Both the position numbers and the translations under genes were made by a program. The notes under the pieces are model-generated. The model saw only the letters and a list, made by a program, of their open reading frames with translations, was not told the origin of the DNA and made no database searches. 64,000 nt of DNA from positions 1 through 64,000 of the forward strand of contig JBBIKG010000019.1 of NCBI GenBank assembly GCA_037445555.1, read 5' to 3'. Numbering within the stretch: position 1 is the stretch's first letter; each line of letters begins with the position of its first letter. Of the stretch, positions 29,626 through 38,583 are shown in pieces. Source of the DNA: JAAYJT01 sp037445555. GTDB lineage: Bacteria; Bacteroidota; Bacteroidia; Bacteroidales; JAAYJT01.

Positions 29626-30501
29626 CTAAGCGCCCAGGGTTTCAACTGTAGGATTAACTTTTTTAATTAGCCCCTGAAGGACGTTACCGGGGCCAACTTC
29701 GATAAAAACTGCAGCACCGTCGTCAATCATGTTTCTGACGGTTTGTGTCCACCGAACCGGAGCTGTAAGCTGGGCGATTAGATTTTGCCTTATGCGATCG
29801 GGGTTGACTGAGGGGTTTGCATCCACATTTTGATAGACCGGGCATAATGGTTCGCTGAAATGTGCACGGTTTATGGCATCAGCCAGTTCCATCCTTGCCG
29901 GCTCCATAAGGGGAGAGTGAAATGCACCGCCTACTTTCAGCGGCAGAGCCCTTTTTGCGCCAGCGGCTTTCAGCAGCTCACAGGCTGCCTCCACCCCGCT
30001 GAATGTGCCTGAAATTACCAACTGGCCGGGACTGTTAAAGTTAGCAGCTACCACTACATCGTCTATTTCGTTTAAAATCTTTTCTACTGCTTCATCATCC
30101 AGTCCCAAAATAGCAGCCATTGTCGACGGGGTCGCTTCGCAGGCTTTTTGCATTGCATTCGCCCGGGCCCCTACGAGCTTTAGGCCTTCCTCAAACGAGA
30201 TGGCTTTGGCAGCCACCAGTGCCGAGAACTCTCCGAGGGAATGTCCGGCCACCATGTCGGGTCTGAAATCACCGCCCAGGGTATGGGCAAGAATAACTGA
30301 ATGCAGGAATATGGCGGGCTGAGTTACATTGGTTTGCCTCAGATCCTCGTCTGTTCCTGCAAACATCAGGTCGGTAATTCGAAAACCCAAAGTCTGGTTT
30401 GCACGCTCGAACATGTCTCTGGCTTCTGGATGCTTCTCGTATAAATCACTTCCCATTCCTACGAACTGAGCCCCCTGGCCCGGAAAAACATATGCTTTCA
30501 T
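29626..30501 (-). CDS. fabD: Malonyl-CoA:acyl carrier protein transacylase
   Basis: Loads malonyl groups onto acyl carrier protein for fatty acid synthesis. The 291-residue protein begins MKAYVFPGQGAQFVGMG, has the nucleophile serine in GHSLGEFSAL, and the downstream catalytic His in AFHSPLMEPA. Length is typical. No other fatty acid synthesis genes adjoin it; it stands between the convergent pncA and the folE group upstream. Confidence 0.96.
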   Translation of the reverse strand: MKAYVFPGQGAQFVGMGSDLYEKHPEARDMFERANQTLGFRITDLMFAGTDEDLRQTNVTQPAIFLHSVILAHTLGGDFRPDMVAGHSLGEFSALVAAKAISFEEGLKLVGARANAMQKACEATPSTMAAILGLDDEAVEKILNEIDDVVVAANFNSPGQLVISGTFSGVEAACELLKAAGAKRALPLKVGGAFHSPLMEPARMELADAINRAHFSEPLCPVYQNVDANPSVNPDRIRQNLIAQLTAPVRWTQTVRNMIDDGAAVFIEVGPGNVLQGLIKKVNPTVETLGA

Positions 30502-30701
30502 TGTGGTTTCTATCTAAGGTAATTTTGTTTTTTCTATCGGCTATATCGGTTAGTATTGTAGTGTAAATATTGCTAATTAAATGCCACCGCAGCCACGATA
30601 CAATCGTACCGGATTAAAATCGTATTGGCAATACATCAAGTAAAAAGGCATCGCTTAACCTTTTCTGTCAGGGTGATGAGCTCTTGGTACACTTCTAAAT
30701 T

Positions 30702-31343
30702 CTAATGCAGGTGTGATCCGATCAGGTGAATAAATTCGGCGCGTGTTTTATCGGTGGTAAAGGCTCCCGAAAAATCAGATGTGGTGGTCACACTGTTTTG
30801 TTTCTGTATCCCCCGCATCGACATGCACATATGCTGAGCCTCAATGACAACTGCAACACCCAGGGGCTTCAGTGTTTTAAAGATACATTCCTTGATCTCT
30901 CGCGTAAGGCGTTCCTGCACCTGCAGCCTTCGGGCAAAAGCATCCACCACCCTCGGTATCTTGCTTATTCCCACAATGTGTTGATTAGGGATGTATGCGA
31001 CGTGTGCTTTGCCAAAAAAAGGCAGCATATGGTGCTCGCACAGCGAGTAAAGTTCAATGTCCTTCACGAGGACCATCTCTTTATAATCCTCCGTGAAGCG
31101 GGCAGATAAGATAATTTCTTCGGGGTCGAGATCGTAGCCGTGCGTCAGATACTGGATGGCTTTTGCAACTCTCTCCGGGGTTTTGGCAAGTCCTTCTCGC
31201 AATGGATTTTCGCCGATCAATTTTATTATTTCGTGGTAATGATGGCTCAGCTTGCTGATAGTTTCGAGGTTGTAAAGGTCAACCTTTTCGTATCCATCCA
31301 TCATGTTCTCTTTGAGCATTTCTTTATTTATCTGTACTGACAC
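30702..31343 (-). CDS. folE: GTP cyclohydrolase I
   Basis: Converts GTP to 7,8-dihydroneopterin triphosphate, the entry to folate, queuosine and biopterin. The 213-residue translation has the zinc ligands in SLCEHHMLPFFGK and EAQHMCMSMRG, and the conserved NPLREGLAKTPERVA near residue 45. The reading frame starts 13 bases after the PTPS/QueD gene, so they form an operon. The product is the substrate of that neighbouring enzyme. Confidence 0.96.
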   Translation of the reverse strand: MSVQINKEMLKENMMDGYEKVDLYNLETISKLSHHYHEIIKLIGENPLREGLAKTPERVAKAIQYLTHGYDLDPEEIILSARFTEDYKEMVLVKDIELYSLCEHHMLPFFGKAHVAYIPNQHIVGISKIPRVVDAFARRLQVQERLTREIKECIFKTLKPLGVAVVIEAQHMCMSMRGIQKQNSVTTTSDFSGAFTTDKTRAEFIHLIGSHLH

Positions 31344-31355
31344 GACAGTGGTGTT

Positions 31356-31772
31356 TTAATTGTTACCCGTATATTCAACAAAGTTATTTTCGGTTTCATA
31401 GAGTTTAATGGAATAAAGCCTGGCTCCCAGATATTTGACAGGGTTCTCAAGTTGTTCCCAGATGGCAATGGCAAGGTTTTCGGTAGACGCCATCCGGCCA
31501 TGCATAAAATCAACCTCCAGGTTGATGTTTTTGTGATCGAGTTTTTCAGTGACATTCTGGCGGATAAGCAGGCTCAGGTCTTTTAGATTGACTAAAAATC
31601 CTGTTTCGAGGTTAACCTCGCCGCATACGGTAACAAACAAGGTATAGTTATGCCCATGCCAGTTGGGGTTCGAACATTTCCCAAATACTTCCAGGTTCTT
31701 GGCATCTGAAAAATCGGGACTGAAAAGGCGGTGGGCAGCATTAAAGCTTTCGCGGCGTGTAATATAAATCAT
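31356..31772 (-). CDS. queD: 6-pyruvoyl-tetrahydropterin synthase / 6-carboxytetrahydropterin synthase family enzyme
   Basis: A 138-residue PTPS-fold protein acting on the FolE product dihydroneopterin triphosphate. The zinc ligands are His in NAAHRLF and the HGH of CSNPNWHGHNY. The cysteine lies six residues before the first His of HGHNY, as in eukaryotic-type PTPS (CxNPNxHGHNY), whereas classical QueD has CxxxHGH; annotation as queuosine enzyme is therefore provisional. It sits between the bactofilin (37 bases upstream) and folE (13 bases downstream). Roles in queuosine, biopterin or folate salvage all remain open. Confidence 0.8.
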   Translation of the reverse strand: MIYITRRESFNAAHRLFSPDFSDAKNLEVFGKCSNPNWHGHNYTLFVTVCGEVNLETGFLVNLKDLSLLIRQNVTEKLDHKNINLEVDFMHGRMASTENLAIAIWEQLENPVKYLGARLYSIKLYETENNFVEYTGNN

Positions 31773-31808
31773 GGCGGAATTTTGCCTGACAAAAACCCGA
31801 GTAACGGG

Positions 31809-32180
31809 CTAAATTTTTTCAGAAGGCTCGGGGCGTTTTTCCTCTTCCATTCGGCATGTGCCTGTAAAAAGTGCTCCCGGCTCAATGGCCAGCTTTCCGG
31901 TTACTATTTCACCTTTTATGTTGCTGGTTGCCTTGAGGCTAAGCAATTCAGCCACTGTAAGTTTAACTTTCAGTGTACCCTCTATTTCTGCATTGGCGCA
32001 AACAATTTCGCCATCCACCCTTCCCGATGAGCCTACAATTACTTTCCCTGTTGAACTCACATTTCCGTTTACAACACCATCAATTCTGATGTCGCCGTTC
32101 GAAACAATATCGCCTTTTATGGAGGTACCCTTCCCAAGGAAGTTTACCATAGCAATCTCAGGGGTATCTTTTTTGGCCAT
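31809..32180 (-). CDS. Bactofilin (polymer-forming cytoskeletal protein)
   Basis: A 123-residue protein whose core (about residues 15-105) is a right-handed beta-helix of repeated GxVVGxxGxVxGEI-like steps: TSIKGDIVSNGDIRIDG, GKVIVGSSGRVDGEI, CANAEIEGTLKV. Bactofilins polymerise without nucleotide and scaffold envelope or cell-shape processes. First gene of a probable operon with the PTPS enzyme and folE, under a clear -7 box. No M23 gene is directly beside it in the operon, though one lies 3 kb away. Confidence 0.88.
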   Translation of the reverse strand: MAKKDTPEIAMVNFLGKGTSIKGDIVSNGDIRIDGVVNGNVSSTGKVIVGSSGRVDGEIVCANAEIEGTLKVKLTVAELLSLKATSNIKGEIVTGKLAIEPGALFTGTCRMEEEKRPEPSEKI

Positions 32181-32218
32181 GTGTTCAGATTTAGATTTTT
32201 ATAAATATTTGATTGCAA

Positions 32219-32226
32219 CAAATATA
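32219..32226 (-). promoter_or_regulatory. -7 box (TATATTTG) of the bactofilin-PTPS-folE unit
   Basis: TATATTTG on the minus strand, 38 bases before the bactofilin ATG at 32180, matches TAnnTTTG. No -33 TTG at the ideal distance was found. Confidence 0.45.
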
Positions 32227-32270
32227 CAAATAAACTTTCCCGAATTATTCCGTCAAATCATTGCGTGGTC

Positions 32271-34952
32271 TCACCTATTTGTGTTTTTTGTATAATACTT
32301 ATCGAAAAATCTCAGATACGTTTCTTTATCCTTGTCGCCAATAAGAAGTGCGAAGTTATCGGCATTGATAATGAAAGCCGAATAATTCTCACGCTTAATA
32401 TGTGAAAAGGCATAGTTGTCCGCGATAATACGATTGAAATACTCCATGGCTTTTTCACGACCGGCAAAACTACTGACAGTCAGCATCTGCAGAGGGGGAT
32501 CGAAGCTCGTGGTATTGATACTAAGATTTTGTGTCGGATAAAATTTGTTATGAAAGTCCAGAATTTTCACCCGGGTTGCCTCCATGTTCACCTGGGCAGC
32601 ATCAAGCAAAATAGCGAAAATGTGATTGCTGCTAAAGTCCTGGCTGTATTTTATGAGGCTAAGATCTTGGGGCTCCTCAGTCGAATTTGCGACGGCGTCG
32701 AATCCTTCAATACCGAGGAATCCAAGCGCCTCCTGTGCTAGAGGAACCACGTCGCTCGACGGATAGGTGGCTATGAGGCGGCGCAGGTGGCTTACTGTGC
32801 TGTCCTGGTTGTGAAGCTGACCCATGGCCGCCGCCTTCAGGAAGGCAAATCTCGGTGCGAGATCGGCCTTCGGATAGTTCTTCAATGCTTCGTTGGCATA
32901 GAGTACCACTAATCGATGCTGGTTGGTTATGAATGCCTGGTATGTATCCTGATAAAGCATTGTCAGGCGTCTTTGTTCAGCGCGTAGGTTGGATTCGAAG
33001 TTTGGATCGAGAAGTATACGTGCATAATTTGAATCGGTAAATCTGCTGATAATGATGTTCTTGTAAAAGGTGGCCCTGTCAGGATTGTTTAGCAGAGTAT
33101 TTAGAGTGTACAGGTGATACAAGGCATCAAGTTCTTGTTCATCACCCGGAAAGCGTTTTATGAACGCTTCAAAAGCATCTACAGAACGCGGGTAATCAGT
33201 CATTTGATCACGAAAGATATATCCGGCTTTAAACATAGCCTCAGCTACTTGTTTTTCAGAGACAAGCATTTGTTCAGGGGTTAGCGGAATATTCCGAATG
33301 TAGCTGTCGCGGTTCAGAGGATCGATCCTGGGTTTTTCGGTTTGCTGGGAAATAGCGGTATCAGGGGTTGCGGCAATATTTTCGTGAAAATCAAAATTGT
33401 ACGTTCTTTTATCGCTAAGTCTCCAATTGTCTTCAAGCTTTCGCTTGCCCCATTTTTGCTGAAACTGTGCTATGCCAAAAGTGATGGTCTGAGTGTTGTA
33501 AAAATACCAGTCACCAGAACCCATACGTCCGCCGATTCCCATGGTGGGATCATAGCCATAGGCAAACTGCCCCATTTGCGAAATACTTGATTCAGCCCTC
33601 TGTTCTTCATCCAGCCTCTTTTGTTCTGCCTTGGCTTTTGCTATTAATGCGTCAATAATTTTGTCACGCTGGTCGGCAGGCATTGCAGCAAGTTTCTGGA
33701 GACTGTCCTGCTCCTTGATGACATTCAGATTTTTCACCAAGTCGGATAAAACCGCAGTGCGCTGCTCAATTTCTCGATACTTGGGATGCTCAACTTGTAT
33801 GAGCTGCAGCGTAGTGTCATAATAGGCATAGGCGCCTTGATAGTTAGGCATTCTGAAATACAACTCAGCCAGGGTTAGCGCCGAAATGGCTTTCTGGATG
33901 TCGTTGTTTATGCTCGAAGCCACTGAGTTTTTCAACATACGCGCCGCCAATGAATCATTGTTCTGTTTCATGGCCACGGTGCCAAGTGCATAATATATTT
34001 GATCGCGATACTCCTTATTTTTTGATTCTTTGAGCATTTTAGTCATATCGCGCATCATGGTGTTGCCTCCTGTCCGGTTGGCGTCAAAACTCTGGGCCAT
34101 GTTCATGCGGGTGTTAAGCATTAGCTCATATGGAGGCTTTAGCTTGAGCACATTCCGATAATACTGATTGGCCATGGCAAAGTTGCCCTGCTTTTTATAA
34201 ATCTGACCCATGATATAATTTATCCTGGCCTGTGTTTTTTTATCCTTAGCGAGTTCGATTGCCTTGCGCAGATAGGGTATGGATGAATTGTAATTTTCCT
34301 GACCCGTAAAATGCCATGCATATATCTGCGGCAACTCTTTGATCACATTCTTCGGCACCTTGAGTGCGTTTTTTGAAACATTTCTGCGCCGTATTTTCTC
34401 CTGGATGAAATCGAGCGACTGAATAGATTTCTCAAACTGTCCTAACTGGATAAAGGTTCGGGCCAGCCAAAGCTGTCCTTCCAACGATATTGGCTGCTTT
34501 TCATACGTTTTTGCAACAAACTCAAACGCCTTCAGCGCATTCTGATAATCCTGCTTATAGAAATTTGCCTTCCCAATGAGCATGTAACTGTCGGGCACAC
34601 GTTTTACCCGTTCGCGGCGCGCATAGGTCATTGAGTGTTTTTGAATGACTTTGGTGCTTTTATCAATAGCCCTGTCCATATAGCTGGTGAGGCCGGCCGC
34701 CTGCTGGCGGGTTCCGTAAAACTCAATCGGAAGGATTTCGGAATAGTCGGGCTTTGATTGACTGCGTAATTCGCGCAATCCCTGCTCAAAACTTTCATTT
34801 CCGTTCCAGTAAGTATTATAATGCGCAACCAGGTTGTGGTATGCCCGGCTTGTAAAAGTGTTTCGCCTGGTAGAACAGGATGACAACGTGACTAACACTA
34901 GTGCCATGTAGCCAAACCTTGCGGGTATGATTGAATTCAATTGCACAGTCAA
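32271..34952 (-). CDS. porW: SprE/PorW-like TPR lipoprotein of the type IX secretion system
   Basis: An 893-residue lipoprotein needed, in known family members, for T9SS function and gliding in F. johnsoniae (SprE) and P. gingivalis (PorW). The lipobox is LSSC with Cys26 after a short signal sequence. The mature N-terminus (CSTRRNTFTSRAYHNL) and the YWNGNESFEQG segment fit the family. TPR-like helices run from about 100 to 400; a second helical part follows. The start at 34952 keeps the full signal peptide. Homologues usually sit away from gldKLMN, but here both are in one 15-kb stretch. Assignment is from motifs remembered, not a search. Confidence 0.82.
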   Translation of the reverse strand: MTVQLNSIIPARFGYMALVLVTLSSCSTRRNTFTSRAYHNLVAHYNTYWNGNESFEQGLRELRSQSKPDYSEILPIEFYGTRQQAAGLTSYMDRAIDKSTKVIQKHSMTYARRERVKRVPDSYMLIGKANFYKQDYQNALKAFEFVAKTYEKQPISLEGQLWLARTFIQLGQFEKSIQSLDFIQEKIRRRNVSKNALKVPKNVIKELPQIYAWHFTGQENYNSSIPYLRKAIELAKDKKTQARINYIMGQIYKKQGNFAMANQYYRNVLKLKPPYELMLNTRMNMAQSFDANRTGGNTMMRDMTKMLKESKNKEYRDQIYYALGTVAMKQNNDSLAARMLKNSVASSINNDIQKAISALTLAELYFRMPNYQGAYAYYDTTLQLIQVEHPKYREIEQRTAVLSDLVKNLNVIKEQDSLQKLAAMPADQRDKIIDALIAKAKAEQKRLDEEQRAESSISQMGQFAYGYDPTMGIGGRMGSGDWYFYNTQTITFGIAQFQQKWGKRKLEDNWRLSDKRTYNFDFHENIAATPDTAISQQTEKPRIDPLNRDSYIRNIPLTPEQMLVSEKQVAEAMFKAGYIFRDQMTDYPRSVDAFEAFIKRFPGDEQELDALYHLYTLNTLLNNPDRATFYKNIIISRFTDSNYARILLDPNFESNLRAEQRRLTMLYQDTYQAFITNQHRLVVLYANEALKNYPKADLAPRFAFLKAAAMGQLHNQDSTVSHLRRLIATYPSSDVVPLAQEALGFLGIEGFDAVANSTEEPQDLSLIKYSQDFSSNHIFAILLDAAQVNMEATRVKILDFHNKFYPTQNLSINTTSFDPPLQMLTVSSFAGREKAMEYFNRIIADNYAFSHIKRENYSAFIINADNFALLIGDKDKETYLRFFDKYYTKNTNR

Positions 34953-35161
34953 TATTAACTATCCCTTTCGAGTAATGCACTCCAAGGGCACGTTTGTAAT
35001 AACTTAAACACGATGAAAATATTTTATCGGGGCCCAAAGCTAGCAAAGATTTTACCTTGCTGATGCCTGCATGCTCCCTTAGCTCGGAGGCTCCGCGGGT
35101 AGACTGCTTGTATGATTTATTTAACGATATTTGCAAGCCCGAAAAAACTTTGCCTACGCAT

Positions 35162-36043
35162 ATGCCCAACGAAACCCCAAGAAGTACTAAAAAGAAATGG
35201 TATAAGCGATTACGTGACAAGTATCGCTTGATCATACGGGATGACGAAACCCTGGAACCGAAATTTTCATTCAGGCTCTCGCGTTGGAATGTGTTTGTGG
35301 TTGGCGCATCATCAGCAGTTTTATTAATCATTCTTACAATATACCTGATTGCCTTCACCCCGTTGCGCGAATATATACCCGGTTATACCGATGCTAGCCT
35401 GAGCGCAAACGTATATGATATGCACCTGAGAGCCGATAGTCTTGAACACTTATTGAATGCCCAACAAACCTATATCAACAACCTGATGTTAATTATCAAC
35501 GGGCAGGCTCCTGCCGGATCGCCCGAACGGGCCAGAGACACGACGAGTCGCAATTTCAGCAATATTGCTTTAAAAAGATCTAGGGAAGATTCTGTTTTAC
35601 GCCGAGAGTTCGAATTAAGATCACGCGACAGGTCTCCTTTGGCAATTGTATCTGGCCCGACCGGCAGTCGTGAGAATTTTAAGTTTTTCACCCCACTTAA
35701 AGGGATGATCACCAATGAGTTCAACCCTTCGCAAGATCATTATGGTATCGATCTGGTTGCTCCAAACAACGAAGCGGTGAAAGCAACACTTGACGGGATT
35801 GTAGTTTTCGCCAACTGGACCATCGAAACCGGTTATGTCATCATACTTCAACACCAGCGCAATTTCGTATCGGTGTATAAGCACAATGCGGTGTTATTAA
35901 AAAAACCGGGCGCGTTTGTGAGAGCCGGAGATCCGATTGCTATCGTTGGCGAATCGGGCCAGCTCACTACAGGGCCTCATCTTCATTTCGAACTTTGGTA
36001 CAATGCCGTACCGGTTAACCCGCGAAACTATATGACATTTTAG
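35162..36043 (+). CDS. Membrane-anchored M23 (LytM) family endopeptidase
   Basis: A 293-residue protein with a short cytoplasmic basic N-terminus, one transmembrane helix (about 42-65), a coiled-coil-like linker, and a C-terminal M23 domain. The zinc residues look complete: H and D in DHYGIDLVAP and the HLH of GPHLHFELW, so the domain may be active on peptidoglycan crosslinks. The N-terminal KYRLIIRDDETLEP segment is typical of Bacteroidota M23 proteins. The ATG at 35162 is preferred to the alternative in-frame start at 35057, which would precede the natural N-terminus. It is divergent from sprE/porW and 50 bases before dxr. Confidence 0.88.
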   Translation: MPNETPRSTKKKWYKRLRDKYRLIIRDDETLEPKFSFRLSRWNVFVVGASSAVLLIILTIYLIAFTPLREYIPGYTDASLSANVYDMHLRADSLEHLLNAQQTYINNLMLIINGQAPAGSPERARDTTSRNFSNIALKRSREDSVLRREFELRSRDRSPLAIVSGPTGSRENFKFFTPLKGMITNEFNPSQDHYGIDLVAPNNEAVKATLDGIVVFANWTIETGYVIILQHQRNFVSVYKHNAVLLKKPGAFVRAGDPIAIVGESGQLTTGPHLHFELWYNAVPVNPRNYMTF

Positions 36044-36093
36044 GCATCTGAATTGTTTTTAACAACCCCATGAATGTTATTGCGAGCGAAGGC

Positions 36094-37248
36094 ATGAAAA
36101 AAAGGCTGACAATTTTGGGTTCAACCGGTTCCATTGGCCGGCAAGCTTTAGATGTGGTAAAAAGTCATCCTGAAAAGTTTGTAGTCGAAGTGCTGACGGC
36201 CAACCGAAATGCCTCCCTACTCATCAAACAGGCCATTGAGTTTCAGCCAAACGCTGTAGTGATCACCGAAAAACAACATTATCAACAGCTGAAAGACGCC
36301 CTTTCAGCATTTCCTGTTAAAGTTTTTGCCGGAAGCGAAGCAATGGGCCAGGTAGTTCAAATGGACACGGTCGATATTGTGCTCTCGGCGCTGGTCGGAT
36401 TTTCGGGCCTTCTGCCTACGCTGGAAGCTATCAAAGCCGGAAAAACCATTGCACTTGCCAACAAGGAAACACTGGTGGTAGCTGGCGACCTGGTCAACGA
36501 TATGGCAGCAAAGCATGGAGCGCCAATTATTCCGGTCGACTCAGAACACTCAGCTATTTTTCAGTGCCTGATGGGGGAGGATCCTGCCAGTATCGATAAA
36601 ATCTTCCTTACTGCCTCAGGGGGGCCTTTCCGAACCTATGATGCTCACCAGCTACGGCATGTTACCCATGAGCAAGCCCTAAATCATCCCAACTGGCAAA
36701 TGGGTAATAAGATTACTATCGACTCCGCATCGCTTATGAACAAAGGCCTTGAAGTAATAGAAGCCAAATGGCTCTTCGGACTTCATCCGTCACAGATCAA
36801 AGTAATCATTCATCCCCAATCGATCATTCACAGTATGGTGCAGTTTTGCGACGGGTCAATCAAGGCACAGATGGGTTTGCCCGACATGCGGACGCCCATA
36901 CAATATGCGCTGAACTGGCCCGATCGTTTGCCATCTTCAAACGCATTTTTAAACTTCAGCGAACATCCTTCGCTCACTTTTGAGAAGCCAACGCCTCACT
37001 TGTTCCGCAACCTGCAGCTTGCCTACGAAGCCCTTGAGAAGGGCGGAAACATGTGCTGCACCCTGAATGCCGCTAACGAAATTGCTGTCGCAGCATTCCT
37101 TGAGGGGAAATGCGGCTTTCTTCAAATGAGTGAAGTGATTGAGCATTGTATGAATCACAGCAGTTTTATTTCAAAACCTACTTTGGACGATTATATTCAA
37201 ACCGATCGTGAAGCCAGGCAACTGGCCTCATCATATTTAACCTTATAG
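36094..37248 (+). CDS. dxr: 1-deoxy-D-xylulose 5-phosphate reductoisomerase
   Basis: Second step of the MEP isoprenoid pathway, turning DXP into MEP with NADPH. The 384-residue protein begins MKKRLTILGSTGSIG, contains ANKETLV, the metal site VDSEHSAIFQCL and the catalytic-loop IHPQSIIHSM. The ATG at 36094 is preferred to 36070 since family members begin just before the LGSTGSIG loop. It precedes rseP by six bases and the partner enzyme dxs lies just beyond, convergent. Confidence 0.96.
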   Translation: MKKRLTILGSTGSIGRQALDVVKSHPEKFVVEVLTANRNASLLIKQAIEFQPNAVVITEKQHYQQLKDALSAFPVKVFAGSEAMGQVVQMDTVDIVLSALVGFSGLLPTLEAIKAGKTIALANKETLVVAGDLVNDMAAKHGAPIIPVDSEHSAIFQCLMGEDPASIDKIFLTASGGPFRTYDAHQLRHVTHEQALNHPNWQMGNKITIDSASLMNKGLEVIEAKWLFGLHPSQIKVIIHPQSIIHSMVQFCDGSIKAQMGLPDMRTPIQYALNWPDRLPSSNAFLNFSEHPSLTFEKPTPHLFRNLQLAYEALEKGGNMCCTLNAANEIAVAAFLEGKCGFLQMSEVIEHCMNHSSFISKPTLDDYIQTDREARQLASSYLTL

Positions 37249-37254
37249 TATATT

Positions 37255-38580
37255 ATGGATATCCTAATTAAAGCGCTTCAGCTTATCCTCAGCCTTTCGA
37301 TACTGGTATTATTTCATGAACTGGGTCATTACGTGGCCGCGAGGATATTCAAAACACGTGTTGAGAGTTTTTATTTATTTTTTAATCCCTGGTTTTCGCT
37401 TTTCAAATACAAATACGGTGACACAACGTATGGCATTGGCTGGCTACCCTTGGGAGGTTATGTCAAGATTGCAGGCATGATTGACGAATCACTCGACCGC
37501 GAACAAATGGCCAAGCCACCTCAGCCATGGGAATTCAGGTCGAAACCCGCATGGCAACGTCTCATTATTATGGTGGGTGGGGTAACTGTAAACCTGATAC
37601 TGGCTTTTGCCATTTATATTTCGATTCTCACTATCTGGGGCGAGCGTTATTTGCCGGCTTCAGAAGTGAAATACGGTATCACTGTTGATTCTCTTGCCTA
37701 CGAAATGGGCTTGCGTGCCGGAGACAAGATTATATCAGTCGATGGGAAAATAGTGGAGGATTTTTACAAAATTCCATCAACCATTATACTCAACAAAGCA
37801 ACCAGTGTACAGGTCCTCCGAAACGAAAAACCTGTCACTGTCGATATTCCGGAAGGGTTTATCAATAAACTCCTGAAGCACCGCTCCCCTTCATTTATCG
37901 GGGTCAGGATTCCGTTTATTGTTTCAGGTTTTATCAAGGATTCGCCTGCCGAGGCCGCGGGTGTAAAACCTGGTGATAAGATTCTTGGGTTTAATGATAT
38001 GGTCCTACCCTATTTTGATGAGTTCCGCAGCGAGCTTCAGATCCATAAAGGAGAAGCCATTACAGTATTAGCCTTGCGTGAGACCGATACAGTGCGATTA
38101 CGTGTTCAGGTGAGCGAAAACGGAACCATTGGGGTGTATCCGGTGGGTGACCTCGAAGAATTTTTCTCATTCCGCTCGAAACAATACAATTTTTTGGAAG
38201 CTATCCCGGCCGGCATAGTTCGCGGCTATCATGGAGTGGCCAACTATTTGAAACAACTAAAGCTCATCTTTTCTCCGAAAACCAAAGCCTACGAATCGTT
38301 AGGAGGGTTTATTACCATTGGGAGCATTTTCCCGGCTACCTGGGATTGGCAGGCCTTTTGGGAACTTACTGCCTTTTTATCCATCATGCTGGCCATCCTG
38401 AACATTCTGCCTATCCCGGCGCTTGACGGAGGACATGTTCTGTTCCTGCTTTATGAGATCATCAGCGGGCGAAAACCTGGTGATAAATTTATGGAATATG
38501 CCCAAATAGCAGGCATGCTTCTGCTTCTGGCGCTGGTCATTTTCGCCAACGCCAATGACATACGTAATCTGTTCAGGTAA
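37255..38580 (+). CDS. rseP: Site-2 intramembrane zinc metalloprotease RseP
   Basis: A 441-residue membrane protease that cleaves anti-sigma factors and remnant signal peptides within the bilayer. The zinc motif HELGH is at residues 21-25 inside the first helix; the third ligand lies in NILPIPALDGGH near the C-terminus. Two PDZ-like segments lie between (LRAGDKIISVDGK and GVKPGDKILGFND). It begins six bases after dxr, the usual Bacteroidota arrangement, and ends four bases from the convergent dxs. Confidence 0.95.
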   Translation: MDILIKALQLILSLSILVLFHELGHYVAARIFKTRVESFYLFFNPWFSLFKYKYGDTTYGIGWLPLGGYVKIAGMIDESLDREQMAKPPQPWEFRSKPAWQRLIIMVGGVTVNLILAFAIYISILTIWGERYLPASEVKYGITVDSLAYEMGLRAGDKIISVDGKIVEDFYKIPSTIILNKATSVQVLRNEKPVTVDIPEGFINKLLKHRSPSFIGVRIPFIVSGFIKDSPAEAAGVKPGDKILGFNDMVLPYFDEFRSELQIHKGEAITVLALRETDTVRLRVQVSENGTIGVYPVGDLEEFFSFRSKQYNFLEAIPAGIVRGYHGVANYLKQLKLIFSPKTKAYESLGGFITIGSIFPATWDWQAFWELTAFLSIMLAILNILPIPALDGGHVLFLLYEIISGRKPGDKFMEYAQIAGMLLLLALVIFANANDIRNLFR

Positions 38581-38583
38581 AAA

